NCBI GenBank assembly: GCA_022749755.1
Contig: CM040443.1
Span: 18,893,228-18,957,227, forward strand
From: Azadirachta indica
Taxonomy: Eukaryota; Streptophyta; Magnoliopsida; Sapindales; Meliaceae
Direction: 5' to 3'
DNA: 64,000 nt
Shown: piece by piece, positions 1 to 12,209 of the stretch
How the letters are laid out: every line of letters begins with the position of its first letter
Position numbering within the stretch: position 1 is the first letter of the stretch
Position numbers and translations under genes: made by a program
The notes under the pieces: generated by a model
The model's input: only the letters and a program-made list of their open reading frames with translations
What the model was told of the DNA's origin: nothing
The model's database searches: none

Positions 1-1636
1 GATTATATTAAATTTATTATATTTTCTTGAGAAAAATTATGAAAATATAAATACAAAAGTTAAAAAAAGAAAAAATTTAGTATCATTTGTTAATAGAATT
101 AGTAATTAAATATATTTTATATTCTTATTAACCAATATAATTTAATTTAATTAAAAAAAAGAAAAAAGAAGAAAATTTTTTATTATTTTTATTTGTAATA
201 TATAACATGTATTTATTATTTATTTTTTTATATATTTTTAAAAAAAAAATATAGTAAATTTAAAATAATTTTTATTTTTTATAATAATATTTTTTTTTAA
301 TTGTTAAAAAAATTTTGAAACATATTTTAATATTTTATTCTTATAATAATATTTTATTTAAAAAATTATATGAAATTTATTAAATTTTCTTCAGAAAAAT
401 TATGAAAATATAAAAAAAATTTAGTATCATTTATTAATAGAATTAGTAATTAAATATATTTTATATTCTTATTAACCAATATAATTTAATTTTAATTTAA
501 AAATAGAAAAAGAAGAAAATTTTTTATTATTTTTATTTGTGATATATATATATATATAACATGTATTTATTGTTTATATTTTTATTTATATTTTTATATA
601 TTTTTTAAAAAATATAATAAATTTAACATAATTTTTTAAATAAATATATTACATGTAAAAGTAAAACGTTGAAAATTAAATTTTTTAATAATTAAATATT
701 TATTATTATAAAAGTGAAAGTAAAAGATTAGAAATATTTTAACTTATGAGTATGACTTATCTCATTATTTGAATTTTTTTATAATAATTATATTTTTAAT
801 TAATTTTTTTATTAAAATAACAAATTAAAAATTTATTTATTCTTAAATTTATTGTGAAAAAATATTAAAAATATAAAAAAAAATATAAATAATAAATACA
901 TGTTATATATATTACAAATAAAAAATAATAAAAAATTTTGTTCTTTTTCTATAATTTAATTAAAATTAAATTATGTTAGTTAATAAGAATATAAAATATA
1001 TTTAATTATTAATTTTATTAACAAATGATACTAAATGTTTTCTTTTTTTTTTTTACTTTTTTATTTATAATTTCATAATTTCTCTCAAGAAAATATAATA
1101 AATTTGATGTAATTTTTTAAATAAAAATATTAATATAAGAATAAAATATTAAAATATATTTCAAAATCCTTTTAACAATTAAATATCAAATTTATTACAG
1201 AAAAAAGAAAAAAAGGGTATAAATATTTTAACATGAGTTTAATCTAATTTATTATTTAAATTTTTTTAATAATATTTTATTTTCCAAATTTGCTATTGAA
1301 ATAATAAATTAAAAACATATTGAATCTTGAGTATATTGTGAAAAAAGTATTAAATATGGATTAAATTGTTATAGTTAAAAAAATTATATTGTGAAAAACA
1401 TTAGAATAGGGAGTAAAGTGTTATAATCAAATAAAATATATATATTATATTATTATTATATAAAATATGAGAGACACAAATGATAATAAAATAATTGGTC
1501 AACTAACGAAATTAAAAGTTTAGGAGGGTATTTGCTTATTTATTCAAATATTCGGAGGTATCTGTTTTTTCTCAAACATTAAAAAAATATTTACCTATTA
1601 AGTCAAATATCAGGGGGCAATATGCCATTTTTCCTA
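1..1636. repeat. AT-rich long inverted-repeat element, left end outside the window
   Basis: A block of about 250 bases starting at 1 recurs as a direct copy from about 366. It recurs again, inverted, at about 880-1140: the phrase TTTAGTATCATTTGT near 80 is mirrored by ACAAATGATACTAAA near 1021. A second mirrored pair is the TTGTTAAAAAAATTTTGAAA phrase near 300 and its inverse near 1170. The right end (about 1500-1636) carries GGAGGTATCTG and CAGGGGGCAATATGCC phrases like the ends of the MULE-type foldback elements further along. No coding potential was seen. The element is inferred to be a foldback or MULE-type MITE whose left terminus is off-window. Confidence 0.5.
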
Positions 1637-1839
1637 AATAAAATATAAATCTTAAATAACAAAGTAAAAAGTTAAAAGGAAAATCTTTCTATCTCTGTTT
1701 AAATGAATTTTTATTCATAAATCTGAATGCTTCTTAAATTTCATTGGATTGAAATTGAGTATTTTAATATGGATTATTGACTAAAAAATAATTAGTAAAC
1801 AACTCTAATTAAACATTACCTATTACCTTTAATTAATAT

Positions 1840-2165
1840 AAGTGATTAACAATAAATTAAATTTTAATGAGTGAAGTTGAGAAAAAGAGAGTTGAATATC
1901 TTCAAAAATAAGAATATTTGAATAGAAAAATTATATGGATTAATTGGATCAGAGTATATTTGAAGAAAAAAAAAAGTTCAATGAAACTTTTTTTTTTATA
2001 GCTTTAACTAAATTTGAGAAAACAGAACTATGTACCTAATTATATAAATTGATTAAATTCAACTATATTAAAAATTTAAAACAGTCCCTCAATTATAGTT
2101 TATTTACAGTGAAAATGCTTTTGTGTTTATTTATTTTTTCATTAAATTGAGAACTGTGAGGATAA
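1840..2165. repeat. Upstream block of the first BAHD gene, duplicated at 15045-15450
   Basis: This AT-rich non-coding stretch is recognisably repeated at 15045-15450. Shared phrases include ACAATAAATTAAATTTTA, TATAAATTGATTAAATTCAA and GTCCCTCAA. In both places a BAHD gene or remnant follows, so the block marks an old duplication of gene plus 5' flank. Bases 1637-1839 hold nothing recognisable. Confidence 0.65.
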
Positions 2166-2801
2166 TGCGGAAAATTCAAAATCGGACATTGATTTGTCCC
2201 CATCCTCGGGTAAAAGAGAAATTATCATAATAGCAGAACCCATAGTGGCTTGGCTTCAATGGTTTTGAATCAAAAATCAAAAACTGGTCGCAGAGGAAAC
2301 AAATCGAAGAAGCTCGGAGTAAGAGAGTAAATATAACCTCTCGTTTGAGTACCGATCTAGATGTCCGCCAAGTAAATTTTTCAAGATTTGAATTTCGAAG
2401 ATCGCATTTTAAGTATCGTCTATCACTGTCTGTGAGTGTTTTACTTTATCGTATCTGTCCTTTACTCTCTGCACAGTCATAGATACATAGGTAATGAAAC
2501 TTGAGGCATATGAATGAAACGAATATGGATATGGATATGGATATGGATGCACATGGTATTTTATTTATAAATCAGATGATGCTGTTATCCACATATTGAT
2601 GCTTTGACTGGAATGAAATTTGAAACATACAAATGAAGCGTAATTGTAGATGAATTTCCAATTTTTTATTGGTAGGTTAGATGCTTTTGAAAGAATTACA
2701 GAAGACGAAGCTCCGTTATTTGGGATTGGGATTGGGATTCTTTTTATATGTTATAAATGAATGCTTGGGCAGAGAAAACAGATTATTTGGTAAAAGAGAG
2801 A
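2166..2801 (+). promoter_or_regulatory. 5' flank of first BAHD gene, with hexamer repeat and TATA-like box
   Basis: The sequence is of higher complexity than its surroundings. It contains four tandem copies of ATATGG at about 2523-2546. A TATAAAT motif at 2752-2758 would place transcription start near 2780-2785, just 5' of the ATG at 2802 chosen for the gene. No other gene was recognised here. Part of 2166-2500 could be an old UTR or gene fragment. Confidence 0.4.
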
Positions 2802-4126
2802 ATGGGGAGCATTCGGATCATCTCAACGACTTCAGTTTGTGCGGCAACTCATAAAGAGGAACCAAATCTTAGGATTGACTTAGCTACGTGGGATCTTCGA
2901 CTGCTCCAAATGATCCCATTCAGAAAGGACTTCTCTTCCGTAAACCCTCCAAGGATAAAGAATTTTCTGAGAACTCTAGCTTGATCCAACACCTTAGAAC
3001 TTCCCTTTCACGTACACTAGATTTCTTTCCTCCACTTGCAGGTCGCCTTGCAGTTATTGATCACGGAGATGATACAATTTCCTTTTTCATAGATTGCAAC
3101 AATGCCGGAGCAGAGTTTGTCCATGCTACAGCAGATACATTTTCTGTTGCTGATATCATTGGACCCATTTATGTTCCTAAAATTATTGACTCATTTTTCC
3201 CACTTAATGGAGTCAGGAACTACGAAGGTATCTCCAAGCCACTGGTTGCTGTGCAAGTGACAGAACTTGTGGATGGAATCTTTATTGGTTGCACCATGAA
3301 CCATTCTGTTGGTGACGGCACATGTTTTTGGCATTTTTTCAATTCCTGGTCTGAAATCTCCCGAGGTTCTGATACTATATCTAAACTTCCTGTTCTTCAA
3401 CGTTGGTTTCTACATGATACCGATTGTCCCATTCGCATACCTCCCTTCATCAAAGAACAAATTTCTAATACCTTCACTCCGCCTTTTGAACAAAGAGTTT
3501 TTCACTTTACCAAGGAAAAAATTGCAAAACTCAAAGCAAAAGCCAATGCTGAGTTTGGAAGCAACAAAATCTCCTCTCTTCAAGCTCTCTTATCTCATAT
3601 TTGCCTATCTGCAATTCGTAATGGCTCTCATGATCCCAATCAAGAAGTTAATTTCCGGCTACCAGTAGGTGTTAGAGCAAGACTGCAACCGCCATTGCCG
3701 TCAGAATATTTCGGAAATGCAATTCAGTCCGAAATCCTAACAATGAAAGCAAGAGATCAACTTGAGAAAGGGCTGGAATATGTGGCACGGGAAATGAACA
3801 TGAACGTTAGTATGCACACAGATGAAAAGATAAGGAAATTCTCGGAATCTTGGAGAGAAAACCCTCGATTTGCAACTATAGAAGACATGGCGAGCAACAT
3901 TGGTTTTCTCATTAGTAGTTCCCCGAGATTCAATGTTTATGGTAATGATTTTGGGTGGGGAAGACCTATTGCTGTAAGGAGTGGTCCAGCAAATAAGTTT
4001 GATGGGAAGTTAACTGTGTTTCCTGGAGTGGCAGAAGGAAGCATCGACATTGAAGCTTGCCTTTCGCCCCAGACCTTGCGGGCAATGGAAAATGATGCAG
4101 AATTTATGGATGCTGTCACCGCCTAG
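2802..4126 (+). pseudogene. BAHD acyltransferase, frameshifted (At3g50280/EPS1-like group)
   Basis: Intact relatives would be cytosolic CoA-dependent acyltransferases moving an acyl group from acyl-CoA to a hydroxyl or amine. Frame 1 starts at ATG 2802 with MGSIRIIST and reads TWDLRLLQ before breaking near 2911. The next frame carries the rest to TAG 4124-4126. The catalytic HxxxD is present as HSVGD (3302-3316), and the structural DFGWG motif follows near 3951. The gene has no introns. With one base restored it would encode about 441 residues, the family length. The break is a one-base deletion: the related remnant at 15722 reads CCAAATTGATCCC where this gene reads CCAAATGATCCC. An internal ATG at 2888 leaves a long open frame, but a protein from there would lack the conserved N-terminus. 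A sequencing or assembly error remains possible. Confidence 0.85.
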
Positions 4127-4759
4127 CTAATCTTCACCATCTTTGCTATTTGCAATTACCATTAATTATATGCTTGGGCAAAATAAACTTGATGAATAAG
4201 CTTATATTGCAATAACTTTATTTTGTAATGAGAAATATGTAATCAAATAAGATATATCATCCGTATGCAGCTATCTCTATATATGAAGACTATTCAATAG
4301 TTATTTGGTGAAACGTTATATATTTGCTAGCTTCTGATTAAAATTCGGGAACTTTTTTATATGATGTTTCTTAAACTGAAGAATTCAAATTAAAAAAATT
4401 TTAGAACAACATGTTGGTTAAGATTTTTCATAAATATTCTTCGTTATTACTGTAACGCTTGATTTTGAACATTAATTGAATTTTGGAAGGGATATGAAAG
4501 TCTGAAACTATATCAATCTATCGTGAAATCAGCTTCGTGATAATGAAACAACTTGAAGTTATCAGTGCTTGAGATAATATTTGGAATCAAAACTTATGTT
4601 GGTGAAGTAGGAACTCAGTGGCAGCAGTATCAATCTCTCAAATTGGAAAATTATCATTCATCTAAAAGAGTTTACAAGAAGCATATAATTTTTATGCCAA
4701 ATTTACTTTCCTTAAGATGTTAAAAAATCCCTCTTTCAAGCGCTGGCATGGTGATATAA
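4127..4759. other. 3' flank of first BAHD pseudogene
   Basis: AT-rich sequence with AATAAA-like signals (around 4179-4200) that could serve polyadenylation. Nothing else was recognised. The last five bases (4760-4764, TAAAG) just beyond it are the target duplication of the copia element that follows. Confidence 0.4.
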
Positions 4760-4764
4760 TAAAG

Positions 4765-6371
4765 TGTTGGAAAAGTTTATCAAATAAATAGCAGAAAATT
4801 AAATTAGGAGAGTTAAAAAATTTATATGAGATACAATTTTAATAAAAATATAAGGAAGGAATAGAAAAGATATCTTTTAATGTTTTTAAAATATTTTTGT
4901 TGTAAGTTTTTCTTCACCAATAGTTTTCAAACCAAATCTTTAATAGTTACCGTAAAGAGAAGAGTAGGCTTCAATTTTAATATAATGGTGATCTTAGAGA
5001 TAACTAATTTTTCTCTGTAGTACACGTTAAAAAAAAAAAAACTCTCTTCTTTTTTAATTGCTCTTGGGTTTTCACCCTTTTAGTTCTTTTATATCACTTC
5101 TATTTTAATAACAATTCTAATAAAAATAGTATTTAATTAAAACAATTTTAATTAAAATCAAATTAATTAATTAATAACATTTTTAATTAATTAAATTTTG
5201 TAAAACAACTTCTAATAAAAGTAAAATTCTAATTAATTTAAAATTAATATTTAATAGAAACCATAAAAATGATAAATATCTTTATGAGAATTTATCTATT
5301 TAATTTCTCAAATTAAATTATTTAGATATTAATGAAAGATACTTATCTTAAAATATCTTACTAATTAATTAATTAATTAAATCCAAATTAAAACACATAT
5401 TTTAGAAAACTATTTTCTAGACATATAAAAATTTAGTGTAATAATTTTGTCCATTGTATTATTTAATTAATTAATCAAATTTACTAATTCCAGTATTATT
5501 TCACTAAAAATCTAGAATTGAACTCTTAAAATTATAACTATAATTTACTCAGAAAACTTTGAGCAGTCTATTGATATAAACACTACATGCAATTCAACTC
5601 TCCATAAACGATCCATAATTAGAGTTAGGTCAATTTTCCGTTTTACCCCTCTAATTACATCTTTATCCTTAAGTTCCATTAATTCTCCATTGAACAGTTA
5701 ATTTATAAACTAATTATAAATTAAGCACTCAAACTGTTAAATTCCAAGATTAACACTTAAACGAACCATTTTTCTGACTTCTAATAGTAAGGAATGGATT
5801 CCATATTTGTATGTCACATTTCCAGCTATTTATCTTATAAAATTTCCAAGATACGAGTGTTGAGCTTATGTTAGAACAAACCTTAACAAGTAAGTCAAAA
5901 GATTCAATTATATAAATATGAGTTTATGACTATTCAGGATTAAGATTGATCTGCATATGATCATCTATTGACATTATATGAATTCTCAATTACTAACAGA
6001 ATTTATATGAGAATTCAAACTATGTTTAGTTCAGTCCTATATAATCATATTATATAAAGTGCCTTCAGCATAATATCACCCCATTGATAGTTTGGATAAA
6101 ACTATCACATTTTTAATGTTAATAGACCGCACTAGTAATATTTAATTAAAGAACCCAACTTTAATTAATTTAATACGGACTATTTCAGTTTATTATCCAT
6201 AATTTTAATCCTCTTGTATATATAACACTTATATATACTAAGATTATGATTACATAAATAAAATATGATTTTTCTGATATTAAATAAAACATAATTAAGT
6301 ATAAAGAAATGTTAATTTTATTTATTTCAATAATGTACAAGTTACATGCTTTTAGGGCACTATCCCTAATA
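4765..6371 (-). repeat. LTR of copia element (3' LTR in element orientation)
   Basis: Begins TGTTGGAAAAG and ends in CCCTAATA on the + strand, the final CA having decayed to TA. It aligns through its length with 12210-13908. A polypurine-like AAGTGAGAGATT lies just inside it on the minus strand, near 6372-6385. Confidence 0.92.
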
Positions 6372-6385
6372 ATCTCTCACTTGCC

Positions 6386-9300
6386 CTAAAGCAGGTGAGA
6401 CATGTCTCTTAATCCCATGGCCTTTAAGTGACCTTCAAACGTTTTGGCTACTGATGTCTTGGTAAATAGGTCTACAAGATTGTGTTTTGACACTATCTTC
6501 ATAACTGTCACGTCACCTCTATGCACGATCTCTCTAATTAGGTGATATTTCCTTCCTATATGCTTCCCTCTCTTATGGCTTCTCAATTTTTTATAATTCG
6601 CCACTGCTTAATTGTTATCATAATATAGGGTCAAATGGTTTATCCATATCTGGAACTATTTCCAGATTTGTAAGGAACTTTTTGAGCCATATTGCGTCCC
6701 TAGCTACTTCACAAGCTGCTATATATTCAGCCTTTATAGTTAAATCAATAGTGCTGGATTGTTTTACACTTCTCCAGACTATAACTCTACCATCAAGAGT
6801 AAACACTGACCTAGATGTCGACTTTCGAGTGTCTTTATCTGAGTGAAAGTTAGAGTCAGTGTAACCAATAGGGTTCAAGTCTCCACTTGAATATAAAGCA
6901 TATAGTTTCTCGTTCTCCTAAGATACTTGAGAATATGATTTACTATAATCTAAAGACCTAATCCTGGGTTGGATTAGAAATGACTGACTATTTTTACTGC
7001 ATAGCAAATGTCAAGTCTTGTACATAACATGACATACATGAGGCTGCCTACTGTTGAAGCATAAGATACCTTTCTCATGTTCTTTTCCTTTTGAGATGTC
7101 TTAGGACATTGCTCCTTAGAAAGGACAACTCTATGTTAAGTCGGTTAATGACCTTTTTTAGAGTTTTGCATCCAAAATCGCATAAGCACCTTATCGATGT
7201 ACGATGCCTGAGAAAGTGCCAAGAGTTTGTTCTTACAATCCTGAATAATCTAGATTCCAAGGACATAACTCGTTTTTCCCAAATTTTTTATTTGGAATTG
7301 CTTAGCTAGCCATTTTTTTATGTTAGATAATGTATCCACATCATTCTTAATGAGTAGAATATCGTCAACATAAAGTACTAGGAATACCACTTTCTTTTCT
7401 CTGATATACTTGTATACACAAGGCTCATCAATGTTTTGCTCGAAACCATAAGATTTGATCGTCTCATCAAATCTCAAGTTCTAAGATCTTGAAGCTTGCT
7501 TGAGTCCATAAATAAACTTAAGTAGTTTGTAGACTTTTTGCTTCTGGCCTTTCATCACAAACTCTTCTGGTTGCACCATATAGATGCTTTCATCAAGATA
7601 GGCATTCAGAAAAGTTGTCTTGACATTCATTTACCGTATTTCATAATCGAGACATGAAACATTGGATAAGAGAATACGGATGGATTTAAGCATTGCCACT
7701 AGCTAGAAAGTCTATACTTTTCCATCCACACCTCTGGTTCTCTTGAAAATTCATTTACATCTAATGGGCATAACATCTTCAGGTAGATCTACAAGTTTCC
7801 AGATTGAATTGAAGTACACAGACTCCATTTCTTGGTTTATGCCTTCTTGCCATTTTTCCTTATCAAAATCTTCCATTGCATGCTTGTATGTTAATGGATC
7901 ATCTTAGTTTGTATCGAATACAACAACTTGTGCTTCTTTGTCCTCTTTATAACGAGCAGGTAGTCTTATAACTCTCTTACTACGTCGAGGCGCCATAATG
8001 TTTTGATTAAGAACAATAGTTTCTTGATTTTATCGTTTATTAACTGTTAATGGTGATGGTCTGATCTAATCAGAAAGTAACTCATGCAGTACAACCTTGC
8101 TAAGAGGTTTGAAGTTTGTCATTTAGTCATTCTCGAGAAAAGTGACATTTGTCAATATAAACACCTTTTTTCCTTGAGGACTGTAGAACAAGCCTTCTCT
8201 AGTGCCTTTAGGATAACCTACAAACAGACACACTTCTGTTCGCGGTTTCAGATTCTCAATCTTTCCTTTTCGCACGTGTGCTGGGTACCCCCATATGTGA
8301 AAATGTCTTAAACTAGGTTTATGACCATTCCACAACTCTAGAGGTGTATGATGAATAGACTTGGAACGTACTACATTCAAAATGTAGACCGCGGTTTGTA
8401 GGGCATATCTCTAAAACGAAAGTGGCAATGAAGAGTAGCTCATCATAAATCTAACCATATCAAGCAGGGTTCTGTTTCTCCTTTCTGCAACAACATTTTG
8501 TTGTGGTGTTCCAGGTGTTGCAAGTTGGAATAAAATCGCATACTCCAGCAAATAATCTTTGAACTCTAAATTAAGGTGTTCACCTCCTCGATCTAATCGA
8601 AGAGTTTTAAGTGATCTACCTAACTGCTTTTCAGCTTCTGCTAAGAATTCTTTAAACTTTCCAAAAGTTTCAAATTTTCTTTGCATTAGGTATACATAGC
8701 CATATCTAGAATAATTGTCAATAAAGCTGACAAAATATTCATAATCCCCTCTAGCTTGTACATTTAATAGGCCACAGACATCATTATGTATAAGTTCAAG
8801 TGGTTTTTTAGCCTTCTTGCCTTTTGCTAAGAAAAGTTTTTTTAGTCATTTTGCCCTTTAGACAGGATTCACAGACAGGTAGAGTGTCAATATTTAACTC
8901 TTTTAAAGGACCATCCTTTACAAGTATGTTAATTCTATCTACATTAATATGACCTAATCTGAGGTGTCAAAGATATGTCTCGTCACTTTGAGAAACTTTT
9001 TACCTTTTAGGTTTAGGATGTTCTACTCTGAATAATTTCGTATTAAGCAATGGTCGTTCATTTGGCCTTAAAACATAAAGCCCATTTTCTTCTTTTGTTG
9101 AACAAATATTTAAACCATTTTTTAAAATAATAATTTAATTATTATTAAATGAAATGCCAAATAATTGTTCAACCAATTTAGAAATTAAAATCAAATTTCT
9201 TTTAAAACTAGGAACAAAACAAACATTGTTCAAAACAATAAATTTATTTTGAAAATGTAAATGAACCACTTCTATTGCTAATGCAGAAACAACTGCTCTA

Positions 9301-9398
9301 TTGCCCATTTTTCTTGGTGAAGTCTCTATCAGCAAGCTCTCTGGAAGAACTAAGCATCTGCAATGAAGAACAAACAAGATTAGTGGCTCATGAATCAA
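6386..9398 (-). pseudogene. copia pol remnant (protease, integrase, RT, RNase H)
   Basis: Read on the minus strand from high to low coordinates. A protease site reads DS-stop-AT (about 9390), where the usual glycine is a TGA. Integrase pieces at 8411-8686 have RLDRGGEH and GTPQQNVVAERRN, and 8123-8380 has HHTPLELW. The reverse transcriptase has YGLKQAS near 7480-7500, then LYVDDILLI within 7250-7477. RNase H (6618-6878) has TDSNFHSDKDTRKSTSR. The C-terminal tail ends at 6386 with a DLFTK motif. Stops and shifts interrupt every domain, so no polyprotein can be made. Confidence 0.9.
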
Positions 9399-9451
9399 TT
9401 ATACAAGGAGATAAATCATCTTCCACTAAATAAGCTTTTAGAACTAGTAAA

Positions 9452-10286
9452 TCAGATTTCCTTTCTTCTTATCCTTTAGCTCGGAGAGATACTTTTTACA
9501 GTTTCTCTTCTAATGCCCATTAACTTTACAGTGGAAACATTTTCCCTTAAGTGTTTTGTTCTTGCCACCTTTGGAGCCTTGGTTTTCTTGGATTGTGCTC
9601 TAGAACCACTTTTTGTATTTTTTCTCTTTTTGCTCTTTTTAAAGGAAGCAGGCTTATCTTTAGCAACATTTACCTCACCTTATTTGGGCTTCTCTTTAAA
9701 GATAACCTCAAAGGTTTATAGTTCATTAAGCAGCTGAGTTATGTTATAATTCAACTTATTCATAATATAGTTCATCTTGAATTGCGTAAAAGCCAGTGAT
9801 GATAACTCAAGTATAATACTAACTCAAGTACGCTTATTAATGGTCGCACCATGGATTTTTGCCTCATTCATGTAATTTACCATGTTTAAAACAACTAACT
9901 GAAACACCCTTTTTCATCTTTGCATTCATGTAGTTACGAGTAACTTCATGACGCAATTGATCTGAAGGTTGCTTAAACATGGCCTGGAGGGACTCCCACA
10001 TCTCATGTACATTCTCCATCAGTTCATACTTCTATTTAAGCACGTCATTCATACTAACTACCATATAGCAGTGGGCCTTGTTATTGGCTTGAATCCAATT
10101 ATCATATTGCTCTTATACATTACGAGGTGCATTGGCAGCAGGTTATAGAGGATACTCCTCAAGGAGAACAAACGTTTGATTCTTATATATCAGCACTATA
10201 TTCATATTACTCTTTCATTTTATAAAATTTTCACTATTTAACTTTTCGTTTGCAAATAAAGTGGTAATGGGATTAGTTGCAGACAT
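9452..10286 (-). pseudogene. copia gag remnant with CCHC zinc knuckle
   Basis: The minus strand from ATG 10286 reads MSATNPITTLFANEKL, then several in-frame stops, then a recognisable copia-type gag (MWESLQAMFKQ). The nucleocapsid knuckle near 9487-9531 reads CFHCKVNGH, stop, KRNC. It is a C-x2-C-x4-H-x4-C knuckle in which the residue after the histidine has become TAG. Confidence 0.8.
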
Positions 10287-10299
10287 AATTACTGAAATA

Positions 10300-12190
10300 A
10301 ATAAGTATAACATTTAATATATTTAACTTAATATCACAATATTTTTTGGAATAGTAAACATGATGCATGATGCATGATTCATATGACAAATACATTATTA
10401 AACTATGATAATTCAATCTTACAATTAATGTGCCGCTGTAGAGTAGGCCACACTAATATAATTGAATTAAGACTATCTCAATTAATAAATAAAATTCAAA
10501 ATATCTCATATTTTTAGTCATTTATTAATTACCGCTATTTTTTTGTCAAGATACAATTAACAATTTAATTTGTATCTTTATGAGTGTAACCCATTATTTT
10601 GTATTCTAATAACTTAACTCAAAAATGCTGTCGTAGGGTAAGTCAAATTTGAAATACATTATCTGAAACTTATCGCTAGGAAGCTAACCTTGATATTAAT
10701 ATAGATAGACACACTCCGTAAAGAGGACGAAATTTAAGCGTCGCGAGGCGCTACCTATATCTCATGGTGTTGTACTAACAATGGAGACTATAGGGTATAT
10801 TGTCATATATCTATCTCCCACTCATTATTTTAAAAACTATATATTTCTTATTATAAAATATCTTATGTTTTATAATCGTAGGGAATTATTTATTTCTCAT
10901 ATTAATAATTACTAGATATATAGAATCTAATTCTATGTTGGTTAATTATTTAGATTAATAGAATCCAATATAATTGGGCCTAAGTTTATAATTTATTCTA
11001 ATCTAATTGGACTTAACAATTTAGGATAACCTAATTCTATTAATATAGACCTAAATAATTACCATATATTTGATAAAATCACATTTTATTAAAAATAGAA
11101 TAATATAGACTAACATAAAAATTAACAATTAATTTAGATAAGCTCAATTAAATAAATGAGATAATTATCGAATTTAATTATAAAACATAATTACCCATTA
11201 TTTAATTTATTATTCTATTCAATTAATCTAATTAATTATAATCATTATTCATATTTAACTATTAAATAGAAATGATGACAAGTATGTATGACATTCAATA
11301 ATGACAATGAGTGGGTATTATGAATGGCATGTTATTATGTATGATCATGTTATCATATCACATAACTCATAACAATAATAATTCACAATTAATTAACTTT
11401 AGCCAGGCCCTTTAGGATATTTAATTACAAACCTAAATAATTAATTAAAATTACGAAGGTATATAGGCTTGCAGGTCCAAATAAAACAGTGGTCTTTGGA
11501 AGTCCATAACAGGCCCATTTTGATGAATTTTCATGAATAAATGTGTATATGAGCTCAAAAACTTTTCTTAAGCAAAATATTTAATTATAGCAATTCAACT
11601 TTTGAACCTTTTTATTTTTTAAATTTAAATAGTACAAAAAGCCCAAAAAATAATATATCTAAAATAATAATTTTTTTTTCAAGCCCAAAAACAAATTTAA
11701 TTAAGTCACAAGAACTTTTATAAAAATAGACTAAAAGGAACTTAATTGATAATTATCAAAAAATTTCATGCCCTAATTTTTCCTGAGGTAGAAGCATTCT
11801 TGCTGAATGCTGCTTTAAAAGGGGGCCGACTTTCAGCTCCTATTATTGCATTGCAAATTGCGACAATGGGTACTTTATCCACTGTAACGCCCTCTTCTCT
11901 TCTATTTTGTATTTTCACAAACTCCGATTTCAAGATTTGCCAAATAATTATATAATAAAAATAAATTACATTGAACCTATATCCTTTATGGGTTTACAAA
12001 ATTTTTAATCTAATTAAAATAAAATATCTATTAAATTTAAATATCAGGGAATCATACAATTAACGACCAAAGGATCATACAAAAAATTTATCGTATGACA
12101 AAATATACCATTTATCAAAGTAAAATAAAAAAATAATAATGCAATACCCACTCATGCATACATCAAACTTAAAACCCTATACTTATACAA
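10300..12190 (-). other. copia 5' untranslated leader between primer site and gag
   Basis: About 1.9 kb of AT-rich non-coding DNA inside the retroelement, unusually long for a copia leader. Short open stretches here (for example 11746-11955) have no recognisable similarity and are not called. A later insertion within the leader cannot be excluded, but no termini were found. Confidence 0.5.
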
Positions 12191-12209
12191 ACGTGGCTCC
12201 GATATCAAT
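12191..12209 (-). promoter_or_regulatory. copia primer-binding site, initiator-tRNA-Met type
   Basis: Directly inside the 5' LTR, the minus strand reads ATTGATATCGGAGCCACGT. This resembles the TGGTATCAGAGCCA primer site used by most plant copia elements, with a few mismatches. It fixes the element's orientation independently of the coding frames. Confidence 0.75.

Noticed and set aside
3191..4119. Additional frames on both strands inside the BAHD genes (also within 17829-18747, 26449-27232 and 36793-37576)
   Set aside because: Shadows of the BAHD coding sequence in other frames; they recur only because the genes are homologous.
2888..4126. Treating the 412-codon frame as an intact shorter BAHD gene
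   Set aside because: The preceding frame carries the conserved N-terminus, and the related remnant retains the missing base. A protein from 2888 would lack the first strand and start with unrelated residues.
12191..12209. tRNA-Met-like sequence
   Set aside because: It is a primer-binding site next to an LTR, not a tRNA gene; no cloverleaf can be drawn around it.
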